Assembly (NCBI GenBank): GCA_022559985.1
Contig: JAFJTR010000046.1
Location: 1 to 64,000 of the forward strand
Direction of reading: 5' to 3'
Source: Parastagonospora avenae f. sp. tritici 18332-5
Taxonomy: Eukaryota > Ascomycota > Dothideomycetes > Pleosporales > Phaeosphaeriaceae
DNA: 64,000 nt
In this document: positions 42,946 through 54,276 of the stretch, in pieces
How the letters are laid out: every line of letters starts with the position of its first letter
How positions within the stretch are numbered: the first letter of the stretch is position 1
Notes under the pieces: generated by a model
Database searches by the model: none
What the model saw: the letters and a program-made list of their open reading frames with translations, nothing else
Told to the model about the DNA's origin: nothing
Position numbers and translations under genes: made by a program

Positions 42946-45900
42946 ATGACCGACCAGCGGCCACACTCATGGCACCTCCAGCCTGAAATCGCGAACCTGT
43001 CGCCAGACTCTTTCACAGCGCAGAAGCTGGTACATGGCATACATCCCAATCGCTTGTCGCGTGCTAACAGTCGCAGCAACATGCGACGCCCGAGCATCTC
43101 TATCTTACGTCGCGGCGCTTCTTCATTGGCCCCATACCTGTATGCCCATCCACGTTGAATGCAGACTTCACGCTCACGTGCACCTCTAGACAGCATGGCT
43201 GAGTAAACATCGCCGCGACTGGTACAAACACCATCTGCGAATCAACTACTCGACGCGCACAGCGACCTTCTCCTCTGACCCTCGCGAAGCACGCCACCGG
43301 CGATTGAGCGGCCTCGAAGGCCCCAGCACATCGGCTCTGTTCCAGCACAGCTTTCCCCAGCCCGAGGAATTGGAAGACGAAGACGAGGAAGGCGCAAAGG
43401 GCCCAGGAGCAGGCGCGCCCAATGGCAAGGCAGCTGCGACCACGAGCACCCCGCCCGCTTTACAAGTGCCCCGCGGGTCAGAGCAGAAGGACCTTGTCCT
43501 AGTGGGAGACGAGGGCGACGAGTTTGTCGATGCGCCCTCGGAACCAGAAGATGAGGACGACGGTGGCCAGGACGCCCCACCAAAGCCCAGTCGTTCGAGT
43601 ACCAAGTCATTTGTCACTGCTTCCTCAACACCACTCACGGCAGACGAAGATGAAGCTCGCGAAGATGCACCGCTACATGGAGACCAGGGACAAGCACAGG
43701 CAAGTGGCTTACAAGTTTCTCAGGGGCATGAAGAGACGGGTCCGAAGTCATTGGGAAAACGCCCAGTCTCGAGTGTAGAAAGTCACAATGCCCCGGCATC
43801 CACGGGTGGACAGACTTCAGTATATGCGGGATCAACATCTTCGCTGATACGTAAGGCTGACATGAAGAAGGCAACGGCACCCGCTGATGTCGACTCGAAA
43901 GCACCCGCGAAAGGCATACTCGCAAGAGTCAAGAGGAGATCAGAGAACGCCTTATCGAGATCGGACCCACCCAACGACGCAGAGGGCGCCGATGTCAATC
44001 TCATGCGAAAAAAGTCTAATCTGAGGAACTTGGTCAAATTCGACATACCGGAAGACTCGAAGCGTGCCAAGGTGCACCTCGCGGCAAAACAGGCACAGAT
44101 GACAATTTCACGAGCCCCGACGAAACTACGGCGGCATCGCCTGAGAGACGGCCTTGTCGTCAAAATGGAGCGAATGCTTGTTCGCGTTGACGCTGCAGGG
44201 GAGCTGCCGGACGACTTCGATGAGAACGTCAATCAAAGAGTGAGCTCCCGGGTCAAGGACAAGTGGAGAGAGTACATGATCGTTTGTCGTCACAACCATA
44301 CCGACAATGCCGACTTTGTCCTACAATTCTATCAAACAAGAGTATGCGACTGTCCCCAGAGCCATGCTATGCTGATTCGTACTGACTGTTCCGCTAGGTC
44401 ATTCCCGAAATTGCGCGACAAGGCGCAGGCAAGAAAGCCGCCTATGAGGTCCCACTAGGCAGGAAGACGAGCAAAGTCAATCTGTACTCTTCGCTGGACA
44501 AGTCAATAGTAGTGTCTACCCCCGGCAAGCGTGGAAGCCTGATCTTCATTATGCAGGCGCGGACGGCCTCGAATGCTGTCGAATGGTACACGTTCCTCCG
44601 CAATGTGATGGGGTGGCGTCGTGCCTCCGAGTTGCAGATCAACATTCCAGACATGAGTCTCAATGTGCGGATAGCGGACCCTTTTCAGAAGCTAGAGGCA
44701 TCTCAAAACCAGGTGCAGCAAGCAGAAGACACCGAACAGGCCATGATGAAGACTATGCGGGAAGAGCAAGCCGTTGCCTCTGATCTGATTCGCAAATGTC
44801 TAGGCGAGCTTGAACAGGCACCTGAGTGGGCGGATGTTCTGGATTCATGGATCAGGGACCAGCGCGTCGGTCTTGCCTGGAAACGCTATGACCGCCTTGA
44901 ATGGATCCACGGAGCGAATGAACGCAAAATGTATGGCACTATTGCTATGCTCAAATCCCACGAACTCGAGCTGCGCCCCAAGTCCCACTATCCGACAACT
45001 GCCGTCACTCGCAAGAAGCACAAGACGCTCACTGAACCGGTCCCCGTCGAGGGCTTCTTGATCAGATTGACTGGACAACGAGGTCGAGTAAAGAGACTAG
45101 GCCTCATGTACCATAAGCAGCTGTACTTCGCCAGTCATGATCAGTACTTAGTCTTCTCGCGTCCCACAAAGATCACTCCGCCACCCCCCCCTAAGCTCCC
45201 AGCCTCTAGGGACGCTAATGTACCTGCAGCTCAGGCGGTCCGAGACGCAATACCGGAGAGCTGGGCAGTCAACCCATTTCCAGTCAAAGACGCACAGATC
45301 GAATGGCTGTCGCCAGGCCATTCTGGAACACCAGAAACTAGACGCTTGCACGATGAAGATGCGGCAGATGAGGCTCAGCGCAAAGGACAAAATCTTCTCA
45401 ACTGTGATGGTTACATTGACCTGGCAGACGTGTTGAAGGTTCGCAAAGCCAAGCTCGGCGCTAGTCCTGCAGATGAGGATCTTGAAGAAGGCTCTGATGT
45501 CGACTTCGATGAGGAGATTGACGACACGACAAGAGACGACGGTGCGACAAATGACATTGATCTAGATCGCACATTCGAGCTGGTGATGAAGAACGGCCTC
45601 GTCGTTCGTCTACAGGTAAGGACTATGAGCGCATCCTTTCAGCACATACTAAGTACATGTAGGCTGCTGACAAGGCTCGCCGTAAGGATTGGATCCAGCA
45701 CCTTCGCGCCCTAGCAAAATACTGGAAGCATCGCACCGCATCTGACATTGCTCTCTACAAAGCGACACGCAGTCGCAATCTTAGTGCACTCAACATTGAC
45801 GAAGAAGCCGAAGCCCACATTGGTCAATTTGCACGCAAGTGGGAAGTGACGCAATCCTTTGCCTCACCCGAGCTCTACAACATGTGCGGCATTGCATGTT

Positions 45901-46544
45901 GTCGTAGTATCCACATGAGCGGCATGCTCTACCGTAAGCCTCGAATTCACGCACCATTCACGCGGTGCGGCGTGATGTTGACTGCAGGTACTTTGCTCAT
46001 CTTCCGAGACGTTCTTCGAAGCCGCGTTGGCAAACAGCTCAAACACATTCACCACGAGCGCATTGCCAATCTGGACTTAAAGGACTGCTACATCTACTCT
46101 GGTCTTCTTACAGAAAGCGATCTGCTGTACCAGAATCAAACGTTTGATGCCAACAAGCCTGGCCATCACGCATTGCCCCGCATCTATCTGGAAGATGGGT
46201 GGACATCAACCGACGAGGATGTGATGACGACATTCGTCATCTGGCATGGAAAAGCAAAGAGCTGGTTTCGTGCTGAGGAAGGTGCTGGCGGCGGCGAACA
46301 GGAGCGAAAAGAAGGGAAGAGGACACGTATCAAGAGGGTGGCAAAGCTTGGTAGCAAAGGCAGGAGCGTGGTATTCCGAGCACGTAGTAGGGCGGAGCGG
46401 GATCATTGGGTGCTCGCCATACAGAACGAGATCGAACGTGCACAAGGCGATGCAGCGGACTTCAGGCTCGAAGAGGCTGCGGAGCCTGCCAAAGTCCTGG
46501 AAGATAGTGGTAACAATGCCACTCAAGTCAGTGAGAGCGGTTGA
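42946..46544 (+). CDS. PH-domain protein, Spo71/Mug56-like
   Basis: A large membrane-associated protein with several pleckstrin homology (PH) domains. The yeast relative Spo71 shapes the prospore membrane; the role in filamentous fungi is unclear. Exons are 42946-43153, 43194-44341, 44398-45615 and 45663-46544, giving 1151 residues. The first intron is 40 bp with an unusual GTTGAA donor, but it alone links the ATG-bearing first exon (RRPSISILRRGASSLAPYLY) to WLSKHRRDWYKHHLRINYS. The large frame otherwise starts at a TTG. Residues ~90-330 are acidic and disordered. The PH-like region begins about RHRLRDGLVVKMERMLVRVD and continues through DKWREYMIVCRH and NAVEWYTFLRNVMGW. A second PH module is EGFLIRLTGQRGRVKRLGLMY, interrupted by a long insert and ending KDWIQHLRALAKYW. 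A third is MSGMLYRKPRIHAPFTRCGV...WVLAIQNEIERA. Confidence 0.82.
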
Positions 46545-47339
46545 ACAGTCTGGTTCAGCGATTTGGCAAGTTGAGGTACTTTGATTGGCATACGCATGGT
46601 ACGTTGTAGTCTACATCCTTTTTCCCTGCATTATATCCTAAGCTGTCGGGTGCCGCTGTAATGGAACATCCGAGCCTAAACATAGTCGTTGTTAATACCA
46701 AGCTTCTTCATCTCCTACATTCTTCGACTGTCCAGCATCAGAGTGAGCTCATACGTATACTCATTACTCATTATAGGATTAGGGGAGCCTTAATGTATAC
46801 GTAGCTCTAAGATACTCTACCAAATTCAATTAGCAATCTTCGGGGATATACAGGCTACCTCTTCACATTTCCTCGTTAGGGAAAGGCGGACAAGAATTTT
46901 GCTGACGCCTGGTAGTGGTCCCGCCGAGCAACCATTCATCCTACTTCTGGGGTCGGTGAAACCACAAGTCACGTTGCTCCCGTTACGCTAACATGGACCC
47001 GCGTGTTGTGTAGCACCAGAGCTTCTGTTTGTTTTGCGCAAAAGTCTGCTGACGTAACGCATCATTTCAAACAGTCCTGGAGCTGTCCGAGCTGCCTTGC
47101 CAGTCCACTATCTGCTCCGTTTGCTCTCGCACTAGCGCACTTGGCAGCCCGCACACTGCCCTCAAAAGCGCGCCCGCCCTCGCCTTGCAGGTAAAATCTC
47201 ACACTCGCCGACAAGTTTTCTCTCTCCTCAACCACACTCGCTTGTCCCCCCCAAAGTTCCCAGGCAAAGCACCAGCTCGACGGCTACAAAGCTTCCATCA
47301 CCCAACACCAGAACCATCAATCAGCTGTCAATTGTCAAC
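46545..47339. other. Intergenic with one copy of a direct repeat
   Basis: About 800 bp. It holds the first copy of a ~128-bp degenerate repeat (46791-46918) and the presumed promoter of the next gene. No coding frame is supported. Confidence 0.5.
46791..46918 (+). repeat. Direct repeat copy 1
   Basis: Shares TAGCTCTAAGATACTCTAC-like, CAGGCTACCTCTTC and GACGCCTGGT blocks in the same order and spacing with 48102-48230. The two copies differ at many positions. Neither has clear TG..CA ends or a target duplication. Confidence 0.7.
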
Positions 47340-47804
47340 ATGGTTGCCTTCAAAATCCTCACTCTCGCCTTTGCGGCTACCGCTACGGCCTCCAACTTCT
47401 ACGCGCCCCCACCTGTGGTCCCTTCGGCTGTCAGCGTGCCGGGTGTCACTATCGTCACCTCGACAGTCACCGTTGTTGGCAAGGCTCCCTCGGGTCCCGA
47501 CCCTACCGGCGTGCCCGCTGTCGTCACCTCTGCTGTTGCGTCCAGCAGCAGCGAGTACATCAACCTTTCCTCGGAGCTCAGCAAGGGCGGCAACAACTTG
47601 ACCTCCACCGTCACCAAGGTCCCCAGCCAGGCCTCTACCGGTTTGCCCACTGGCAACCTGACGACCACTATCAACAGCACTCTTTCCGCCACTGCCACCG
47701 TTAGCGCGACTCCCTCCCAGCAGCCCACCAACGCTGCTGCTCATGGCAAGATCGGTGTCGCTGTCGGCATCGTTGCGCTCGCCCTGGGCGTTCTCGGCCC
47801 TTAG
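47340..47804 (+). CDS. Small GPI-anchored cell-wall type protein
   Basis: A single-exon gene of 154 residues. It has a signal peptide (MVAFKILTLAFAATATAS), then a Val/Ser/Thr/Pro-rich body (TIVTSTVTVVGKAPSG, TVSATPSQQPTN) likely to be heavily O-glycosylated, and two NLT/NLS-type N-glycosylation sites. The C-terminus (HGKIGVAVGIVALALGVLGP) is a short hydrophobic tail after small residues (TNAAAHG), the usual signal for GPI anchoring. This points to a plasma-membrane or wall protein. No catalytic domain. Codon use is strongly biased to C-ending codons (GTC, ACC, GCC), unlike nearby genes, which suggests high expression. Two copies of a degenerate direct repeat flank the gene. Confidence 0.85.
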   Translation: MVAFKILTLAFAATATASNFYAPPPVVPSAVSVPGVTIVTSTVTVVGKAPSGPDPTGVPAVVTSAVASSSSEYINLSSELSKGGNNLTSTVTKVPSQASTGLPTGNLTTTINSTLSATATVSATPSQQPTNAAAHGKIGVAVGIVALALGVLGP

Positions 47805-48929
47805 ATGTGAGCTTACACTTACGGTCTGAACAAGTGGAGGATACGTGTATCTATAGGCCAGGCTTCGTGTCTCGCGCTTATCATCGCGATCGATGGAGCT
47901 GTGAACATGCCTGGATATTAATGGATGATGAATAATGGAATGAATGAAACGAGTCAATTCAACCTGAATCTCTTGTGCGTGTTATAATTCGTGCCATGAT
48001 TGATGTTCAACTGCTGCTTTGAGTTTACTGCTAAATATACTGTCCCACGAGGTAGCGGCAAAATTCCAGAATTCGTGCCCGCTCTGCACCTACACGAGAA
48101 CCTAAATATATACGCAGCTCTAAGATACTCTACTTAAGCCTGTTAGAATGTTTCGAGTATATGCAGGCTACCTCTTCGCATCTGTTCGTTGAAAAACGCA
48201 GGCAGGGATTTTGCCGACGCCTGGTGGACCTTTCACAGCCCCCCAATCATCATACCCCAAAGTCAACGTCTTCTAATGTAATTATCGAATGTAGATGATA
48301 CAACAGCACACATCTATAACTCTTTACATACGGTATCTGAGCAGTTCTGGTTATCGCATTTGACGGTGGCTTCGTGCCCGTCACTTTGATATCAGCTGCA
48401 TGCCAGTCGTCTAGATCTTCTGGAAATGACGTGCGGTCCAATCTCGCCAGTTCCAAGTATCGGCTCGCGCTCAACGAAGATCTCACTATGAGCTATATGC
48501 CGTGTTCCTAGCATGCTAACTTGGTATGTGAGTTTGGGCTTACCTGTGTGAGAGGACGTTCATTCATTGTGCCATACTACTTTCAGGTTAGCGCCCATTT
48601 TAAAGCCAAGCCAAATTTTGCCTTTGACGTTGTCACGAGCAAGGTCAAATAAAAGTCTTGCTCCCGATCACTCGTGTAATAAGATTTCTTTGTGACGCAG
48701 AGTTGAAACTGTTTTTCATCGCAAATGTAGCGTTCCATGACCTTGGTCGATCTCTGCGGTACGGATGCATCTGGCATGACAAAGGCAACGCTCGGCCTTG
48801 CGTATCACAACCATACCGACAAATCAAGCAAGACATCATGAAGTCTTTGGTAAGCCCATTAGTATATGAGAAGAAGGTCTCGCTTTTTCTGATCGCCTCA
48901 ACACGATTTTACTTTAGCTCTTGACAATC
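47805..48929. other. Intergenic with second direct repeat copy
   Basis: About 1.1 kb. It contains repeat copy 2 (48102-48230). Open frames on the minus strand at 48250-48777 could be a decayed gene, but I see no recognisable family. Confidence 0.45.
48102..48230 (+). repeat. Direct repeat copy 2
   Basis: Second copy of the repeat at 46791-46918, in the same orientation, about 1.3 kb away. The GPI protein gene lies between them. Confidence 0.7.
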
Positions 48930-50447
48930 ATGCCACCTAAGAGGAAATCACCGAAGGACGAGCTTCTTTTCCTCAATAAGCACCCGTTCATTCAACAAAC
49001 AGTCGTGGATAGAATACATGGATGCATCGTTGGATCAGCACTTGAAGACACGATTGGCTTGTACCCTGAATTTCTGACAAAGGCCGAGAGCGCGCGAATT
49101 TACCCAAGCCGAAGGTTTCAGCTCACTGAGCCACTAACAGAGCCCCATCCTGATGGCCACCGAAGTGAGTATATTGAGCTAGACTGTATCTTCCGATGAT
49201 TCACATGGCTAGTTTCCTTCATGACGCAACTGATACCAACGAATTCCAGCACGTTTTGCGGCATGCGCCTGGACTGACGATACAGGCCAAGCCCTGCTCA
49301 TCATCTTGCCCTACCTGCACACTATACGCATGCCCCAATTGGCACGACTCAGAAATCGGCTATCAAACCCAACGTTCATGCGAATACCGAGCTTCCCTCC
49401 GACTTCGCAGTCCGTCTTGAAGTATGGGTCGACCAAGGCCCACTCGCACTGAACCGCCATATGTGCGGCCTTGGTGCGCTGGTCAGCAAAGTTGTGGGAG
49501 ACGAAGCTTACTTGACTGATCCAAAGGACATCGCAGCCAAAGCTTGGATTGCATCGGGTCACGCTGTAGTACCTAATGGCAGCTTGATGCGTACACACCC
49601 CACAGGTGTTATCGGCATTGGATTGAGCGAACGAGGGGCCTGGGACTTGGCCGCCAATGTTGGTTCCACGACGCACGTTGATCCACGTTGTACAGTCTCA
49701 TGCTGTATTGAAGTTGCTTTGGTTCGAGGCCTGCTTCGAGGCAAGATTCTCGACGAGGAGCATGTCAATTCTTGCATCGAGCGGACCTTCGCGTATGTGA
49801 AAGGGAACGAGGATTACATGCATCCAGCCGACGAAGAGGGTTTGACGGAAGAAAAATTTGATGCTTGCATCGACCGGGGCGAGTTCGATGAACATTGCTG
49901 TGCTAGATCTTTGCATGATCTTAATCTAGACGAAGGCCGAAAGATTGGCTACGTGTACAAATGTCTCGGATCCACCATCTTCTTGCTACGATACGCCATG
50001 CGCAGAAACACGGCTCTCGAAGCTGCTGGTCCAATTCATGTCGCGTCGATATTCGAAAGCCCCACCGTCGACCTGATCATGGAAGGTGGCGATGCCGATA
50101 CCAATGCTGCAGCGGCGTGCGCTTTGTTAGGTGCATATCTTGGTCATGCCAATCTGCCGTCTCACTGGACAAGAGGGCTGGCCCACAGGCATTGGCTTAC
50201 GGACAAAGCCTATCGACTAGCTGTAGCAAGCAGTGTGCTGCCAGGCATATTGAAATGCGAAGATGACGAAGTGGCAGAAGGCCCAAGAGGTCTGATGGAG
50301 CCATCGGAAAGGAGACAGCGAGATGCCAGGATCCACAAGCGAGATGCCAGGATCCACAAGCGAGAGGCGGAGAGCAGAGCATGGGCGAAAGTGTATCAGC
50401 AAGATTCGAAAAAGAGGAAAGTTGAGCCGCATGTGCCGGGAGAGTAG
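48930..50447 (+). CDS. ADP-ribosylglycohydrolase-fold protein with unresolved frame break
   Basis: This belongs to the ARH/DraG family, which removes ADP-ribose from proteins or related substrates using paired metal ions. Exon 1 (48930-49164, HGCIVGSALEDTIGLYPEF) joins exon 2 at 49250 through an 85-bp intron, giving RFAACAWTDDTGQALLIILPYL with the metal-binding TDD. The remaining family blocks, VVPNGSLMRTHP, THVDPRCTVSCCIEVALVRG and GGDADTNAAAACALLGAYLG, sit in another frame that is open to 50447. Between about 49320 and 49400 a shift is needed and no GT donor is available. A GC-AG intron (GCATGC...CTTCGCAG, 83 bp) would restore the frame but has a poor donor. A 1-bp indel, real or an assembly error, is the alternative. 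The C-terminus carries an in-frame 21-bp duplication (ARIHKRD twice). Confidence 0.75.
50320..50361 (+). repeat. Two perfect 21-bp tandem copies
   Basis: The unit GAGATGCCAGGATCCACAAG plus C occurs twice in a row near the end of the ADP-ribosylglycohydrolase gene. It encodes RDARIHK twice and keeps the reading frame. Confidence 0.9.
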
Positions 50448-51162
50448 CATACTGCATGCGCGAATTGCCTATGTGATTAGTTCGCGTTGTGGGGAGACTG
50501 TGCCAATGTCATGGGATAATCACCAAGTCATCATAGAGTTTCGAGATTATTGAATCAATGCAGATTTTTTCCAAATACCTTAAGATAGGCAGACCTAGGC
50601 CTCTTTGACTTTTCAAAATTTTCTTAAGGTATGCTGGCCTTTCTCGCAAGTAAAGGTCACATAACGCTTGTCTCAATGCGGTGAGCTTCGCGCACAAATC
50701 CAGCTGATACAGGGAGCCGTTTCAGCAAAATAGTTATGGAAAGCATGATTGTACTGAGATATAGCGCAGCACTACTATGAAGTCACATACTAGCCCATGA
50801 CTTCGTTGATTCAAGTCAAACCACTGGCCGGCCAGTTCAGCCGCCCAAGCGTAAGCGACATCAAAACGGCGCCCTTCCTCGCTTCCTATCAGATCATCGT
50901 GCAACATGGTGCACTTGCTTTTCACGGTCCCATGTAATCCCGAGATAAGCGCGATCGCGTTCGGCTGAAGTACCCGGGACTATTGACAAGGCAGAACAGG
51001 CGAAAAAGCAACAAGTGGAAGGGGTTTTCATGAGTAATGGGTGGCACAAGGGATGTAGCCACGAAACGGCGATGATGATCACTACTAGGTTTTGCCTGAC
51101 ACGCTGCAGCCACAATCCTTCCAGTGTGGCCAATGATGGCAGGGTATCGTGAAGCTAATATC
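50448..51162. other. Intergenic, convergent, nothing recognised
   Basis: About 700 bp between two convergent genes. No coding signal above short random frames. Confidence 0.5.
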
Positions 51163-53883
51163 TCACATTGTCGCTCCAGCCGGTGTGTCTCCATCGACAT
51201 CTAGGATGGCGCCTTCCTCTACGTCCTTTGGCTTGATCAACTTGATGCTGATCTCTGGATCTTGGCTGTACACTCTGAGCCCCAAGACGCAAACAGCGTT
51301 CCAGGGCCTAGGAGTATTGTCCGCAGGAGTAGAAGGAGACTGTTGCCGCTGCTGCTTCTGTGGTATAGGCGCATCGCCATACACGCTGTGTGTTTGCCCT
51401 CCGTACAAGGGCCTAGACAGGCCAGGACCGTCTGCCATCGAAGGCGGTGCGGTCTGACCCTCTGCCTTTTGCAGTAGTGAGTTCTCAGTCGCATCTTGGG
51501 TTTCCTGTTCATCTTCGCTGGCTTTGTTGGTCTGAGCCTCTGGCTTGCTATGCGCTTCGATTGCATCGTCTTCTGTGACTATGTCCTGCACAGTAGAAGG
51601 AGGTGACACGTCAGGTTCGGTCTTCTCAGTGTGACCAGGAGCTGGTGCCTGATCTTGCTCGTTTTTGGCCTCCTTGATTTGATCCGTGGTAGTTTCCTTG
51701 GGCGAATCTCTCAAATTGCGTGCCTTCTCTCTCTTCCAAGCTTCATACTCAGCTTTCTCTTCCTTCTTCCATGCCTCAAAATCCTCTTTGTCTCTTGCTT
51801 CTTCTTCAATCTGCTTTTTCTTCTTCTCTGCATCCTCCTTTTTCTTCAGCCCCCTCTTCTTCTTCTTCTGCTCATGACTGAGCTCGCTAGTACCCTTCGC
51901 ATTAGCAATGTCATATGATATGCCGATCTGCCTTAGCTTCTGGGGATTCTTCTCTGCAAGCTTGACTACCACATCTTGCACCTCAGGAGCATCGCCATCT
52001 CGCGAGGCTTCAATCTTAGGGAGGACCTCGTAAATGCCGGCTTCCAGGTCGACCTCCGCCGAAATGCTGCGATTGCCGAACCAGGCGCCACGGGCACGGA
52101 CAATGTAGTCGCCCGCCTCACACCCTTGTTCTTGGAGGATGAAATGTAGGTCAAAGTCATATTTGCCCTCCAGGCCCTTGAAGTACCGATCGTCGAGCTG
52201 AGTGTGTTAGCGTTCGTTCACAGTATCCAAAGTTACGTTAAATACCTGACAAAGCACAAACACGGTTGGTCCTGCCTTTTTGACTTCGACAGAGAATTTA
52301 GTGTTCAAAAATCCTGTCACCCAAGCGACTGACACACTCGTCCAATTTTGTACGACTGTCCAAGTTTGATTGAAAAGCCGTGTGCGGTCTAGTAGATCAA
52401 AGCGCTTCAGTAGGTCGTCGTATGACATCCAGAACAGTCCATCGTCGCCGAATCTGTGACCGAGCTTCTGGAGCCAATACGGTGTCCACTCGCGTGAGCC
52501 ATCGGACCAGGGCCCTGTCCACTCGCCCATTGCGGCGTTTGCCCTCTTCCCCCAAGGATTCCTTCACGGTTAGCGGCGTACGTGATGCTCACAGCGTTGC
52601 GCATACCTGATCAGTACTAGTCGGTGATTTCCCCCGTCTTCATCTTTGGCATCGATAGCTTTAAGGACTGAATATGCGTGACTCAGGGCAAGACCTCTTC
52701 GAGCATCGGAGTCATCTCCATACGACCCCGGAGAAGAGGCGGAGAACAAAAATTGATCGTTGACCTGGAGCAACTCCTTCCACAAACGCTCCTTGCTCAG
52801 GATGCGATCCGTCAAGATTTTTGTGGTTACACCTCCCGTCAAGTCTTCAATCGCCTCGCCACTGACGCCGCCAGCGATTGCGTCGTAGTCGCCGTGCACC
52901 TTGGCATATGCTTTTTCCAGTAGCGGGAGCCAGGTTTCATTCTCATGCGAACACGACGCAAAGTAAAGCGCTTCTGATCCGGTCTGATAATTTTTCTTGT
53001 ATTTTGCTTCCTTCACTCCAGTAGGATCGTATCTGTCGCCGTACGAGTCAAAATCGCTGTATTTGAGGTAGAGATTGTCGTCCACGACGGTCCAAATCCA
53101 TTCGCCATCTCGGTAGAAGACAAATCCGTACACGCCACACTCTTCGTCCCTCTCGACGCAGACTTTTCGAATCAGATCTGGGTTGCTGCAGATCGAAGCC
53201 ACAGCGGCGATAAACCAGCAGTCCCCACTTCCCCCTTGAATGACGTCTGAAGATTGAAAGCCGTCAAGCTCGAACTCAGGTTTATCAAAAATCCAGTCGA
53301 CGCGGTGGCTGAGAACCGGGTCAGTAGATGCCATGACTCAATGGGGCATTGTTACTTACACGGAGCCCGGCTGTGATTCGTCACCATCATCAGCACTAGC
53401 TCTTGTCAAGAGCTTCGCAGCTGCAATGAAGTCGACAGGTGCAGCATTCTGCATGAGGACATCGGCCTGGATGAGCGTACTCAGAGCGGCGCCTAAGCTC
53501 TGAGGGCTTATCGTGGATGTTACCGTAGCAGCAGGTTTTTCGTCATACCAGTACTTGAGTCCTTTGAGGCAGTTCTTTTCTGACAGATCTTCAATGTCGA
53601 AGTCTGCGTCAATGAATTTCTCATTGGTGCGGTGGCATTCTCGGACAATGCGCTTCACTCGAGAGCGACACTCGGAAGCTGCAGCTTCGTATGACTCTGC
53701 GGCGCTCTTGCCTGCTGACGTGGCTGTTTGACGCTCAGGTGGAAGTAGATTTGCATAAAGGCTTGGAGGGAAGATCTTGGTAACTTTGGCGGGTCTCTGC
53801 GTGATCTGCCCCTCCCAAAACTCATTGATCGCTTCTTGGGGTGCATTCGTCACCTGACTATCGCTGCTAGAGACGGAACTCAT
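51163..53883 (-). CDS. Calpain-like cysteine protease (family C2)
   Basis: An intracellular papain-fold protease of the calpain family. Exons are 53883-53360, 53308-52607, 52561-52246 and 52197-51163, with introns of 45-51 bp, giving 858 residues. The start is the ATG giving MSSVSSSDSQ; the longer frame begins with GTG. The N-terminal ~170 residues look like a helical MIT-like or linker region. The catalytic triad is complete: Cys205 in GGSGDCWFIAAV, His385 in LSHAYSV and Asn410 in RNPWGK, the last created by the second intron join. A beta-sandwich (CBSW-like) domain follows, with FLNTKFSVEVKKAGPTVFVL and DFDLHFILQEQGCEAGDYIV. The C-terminal ~270 residues are highly charged (KKKKRGLKKKEDAEKKKKQ) and disordered. 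It is not an obvious PalB/Rim13. Calcium dependence cannot be judged. Confidence 0.9.
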
Positions 53884-53967
53884 ATTTGCTTTTGTATTCG
53901 GTTGCACGTCGGCCGTTCTCGTATCACGTACAATAAAGATCGTAAGACGATTGATCTGCGCAACGTA

Positions 53968-54193
53968 GGCCTAGATGAAGTATTTTGTGGACTGAGAAAA
54001 ACAGAGAATTCGAAGCTTTGGGAAAGCTGGATGAGGTTGATATCGATTGGCGTTGCTGTTATATGTGCATATAAGCTGAAGGCCTAGATGAAGTATTTTG
54101 TGGACTGAGAAAAACAGAGAATTCGAAGCTTTGGGAAAGCTGGATGAGGTTGATATCGATTGGCGTTGCTGTTATATGTGNNNNNNNNNNNNN
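53968..54193. repeat. 113-bp tandem repeat, running into an assembly gap
   Basis: A unit starting GGCCTAGATGAAGTATTTTG begins at 53968 and again at 54081 with no visible differences. The second copy is cut by the gap at 54181 and its end (TGTGCATATAAGCTGAAGGCC) reappears at 54277. More copies may be hidden in the gap. Confidence 0.85.
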
Positions 54194-54276
54194 NNNNNNN
54201 NNNNNNNNNNNNNNNNNNNNNNNNNNNNNNNNNNNNNNNNNNNNNNNNNNNNNNNNNNNNNNNNNNNNNNNNNNNN
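54181..54276. other. Assembly gap (96 N)
   Basis: Undetermined bases. The same repeat unit flanks both sides, so the gap probably marks a collapsed tandem array whose real length is unknown. Confidence 0.98.

Noticed and set aside
48250..48777. Minus-strand frames of 64-78 codons upstream of the ADP-ribosylglycohydrolase gene
   Set aside because: No family resemblance and no coherent splice model; possibly a decayed gene but unsupported.
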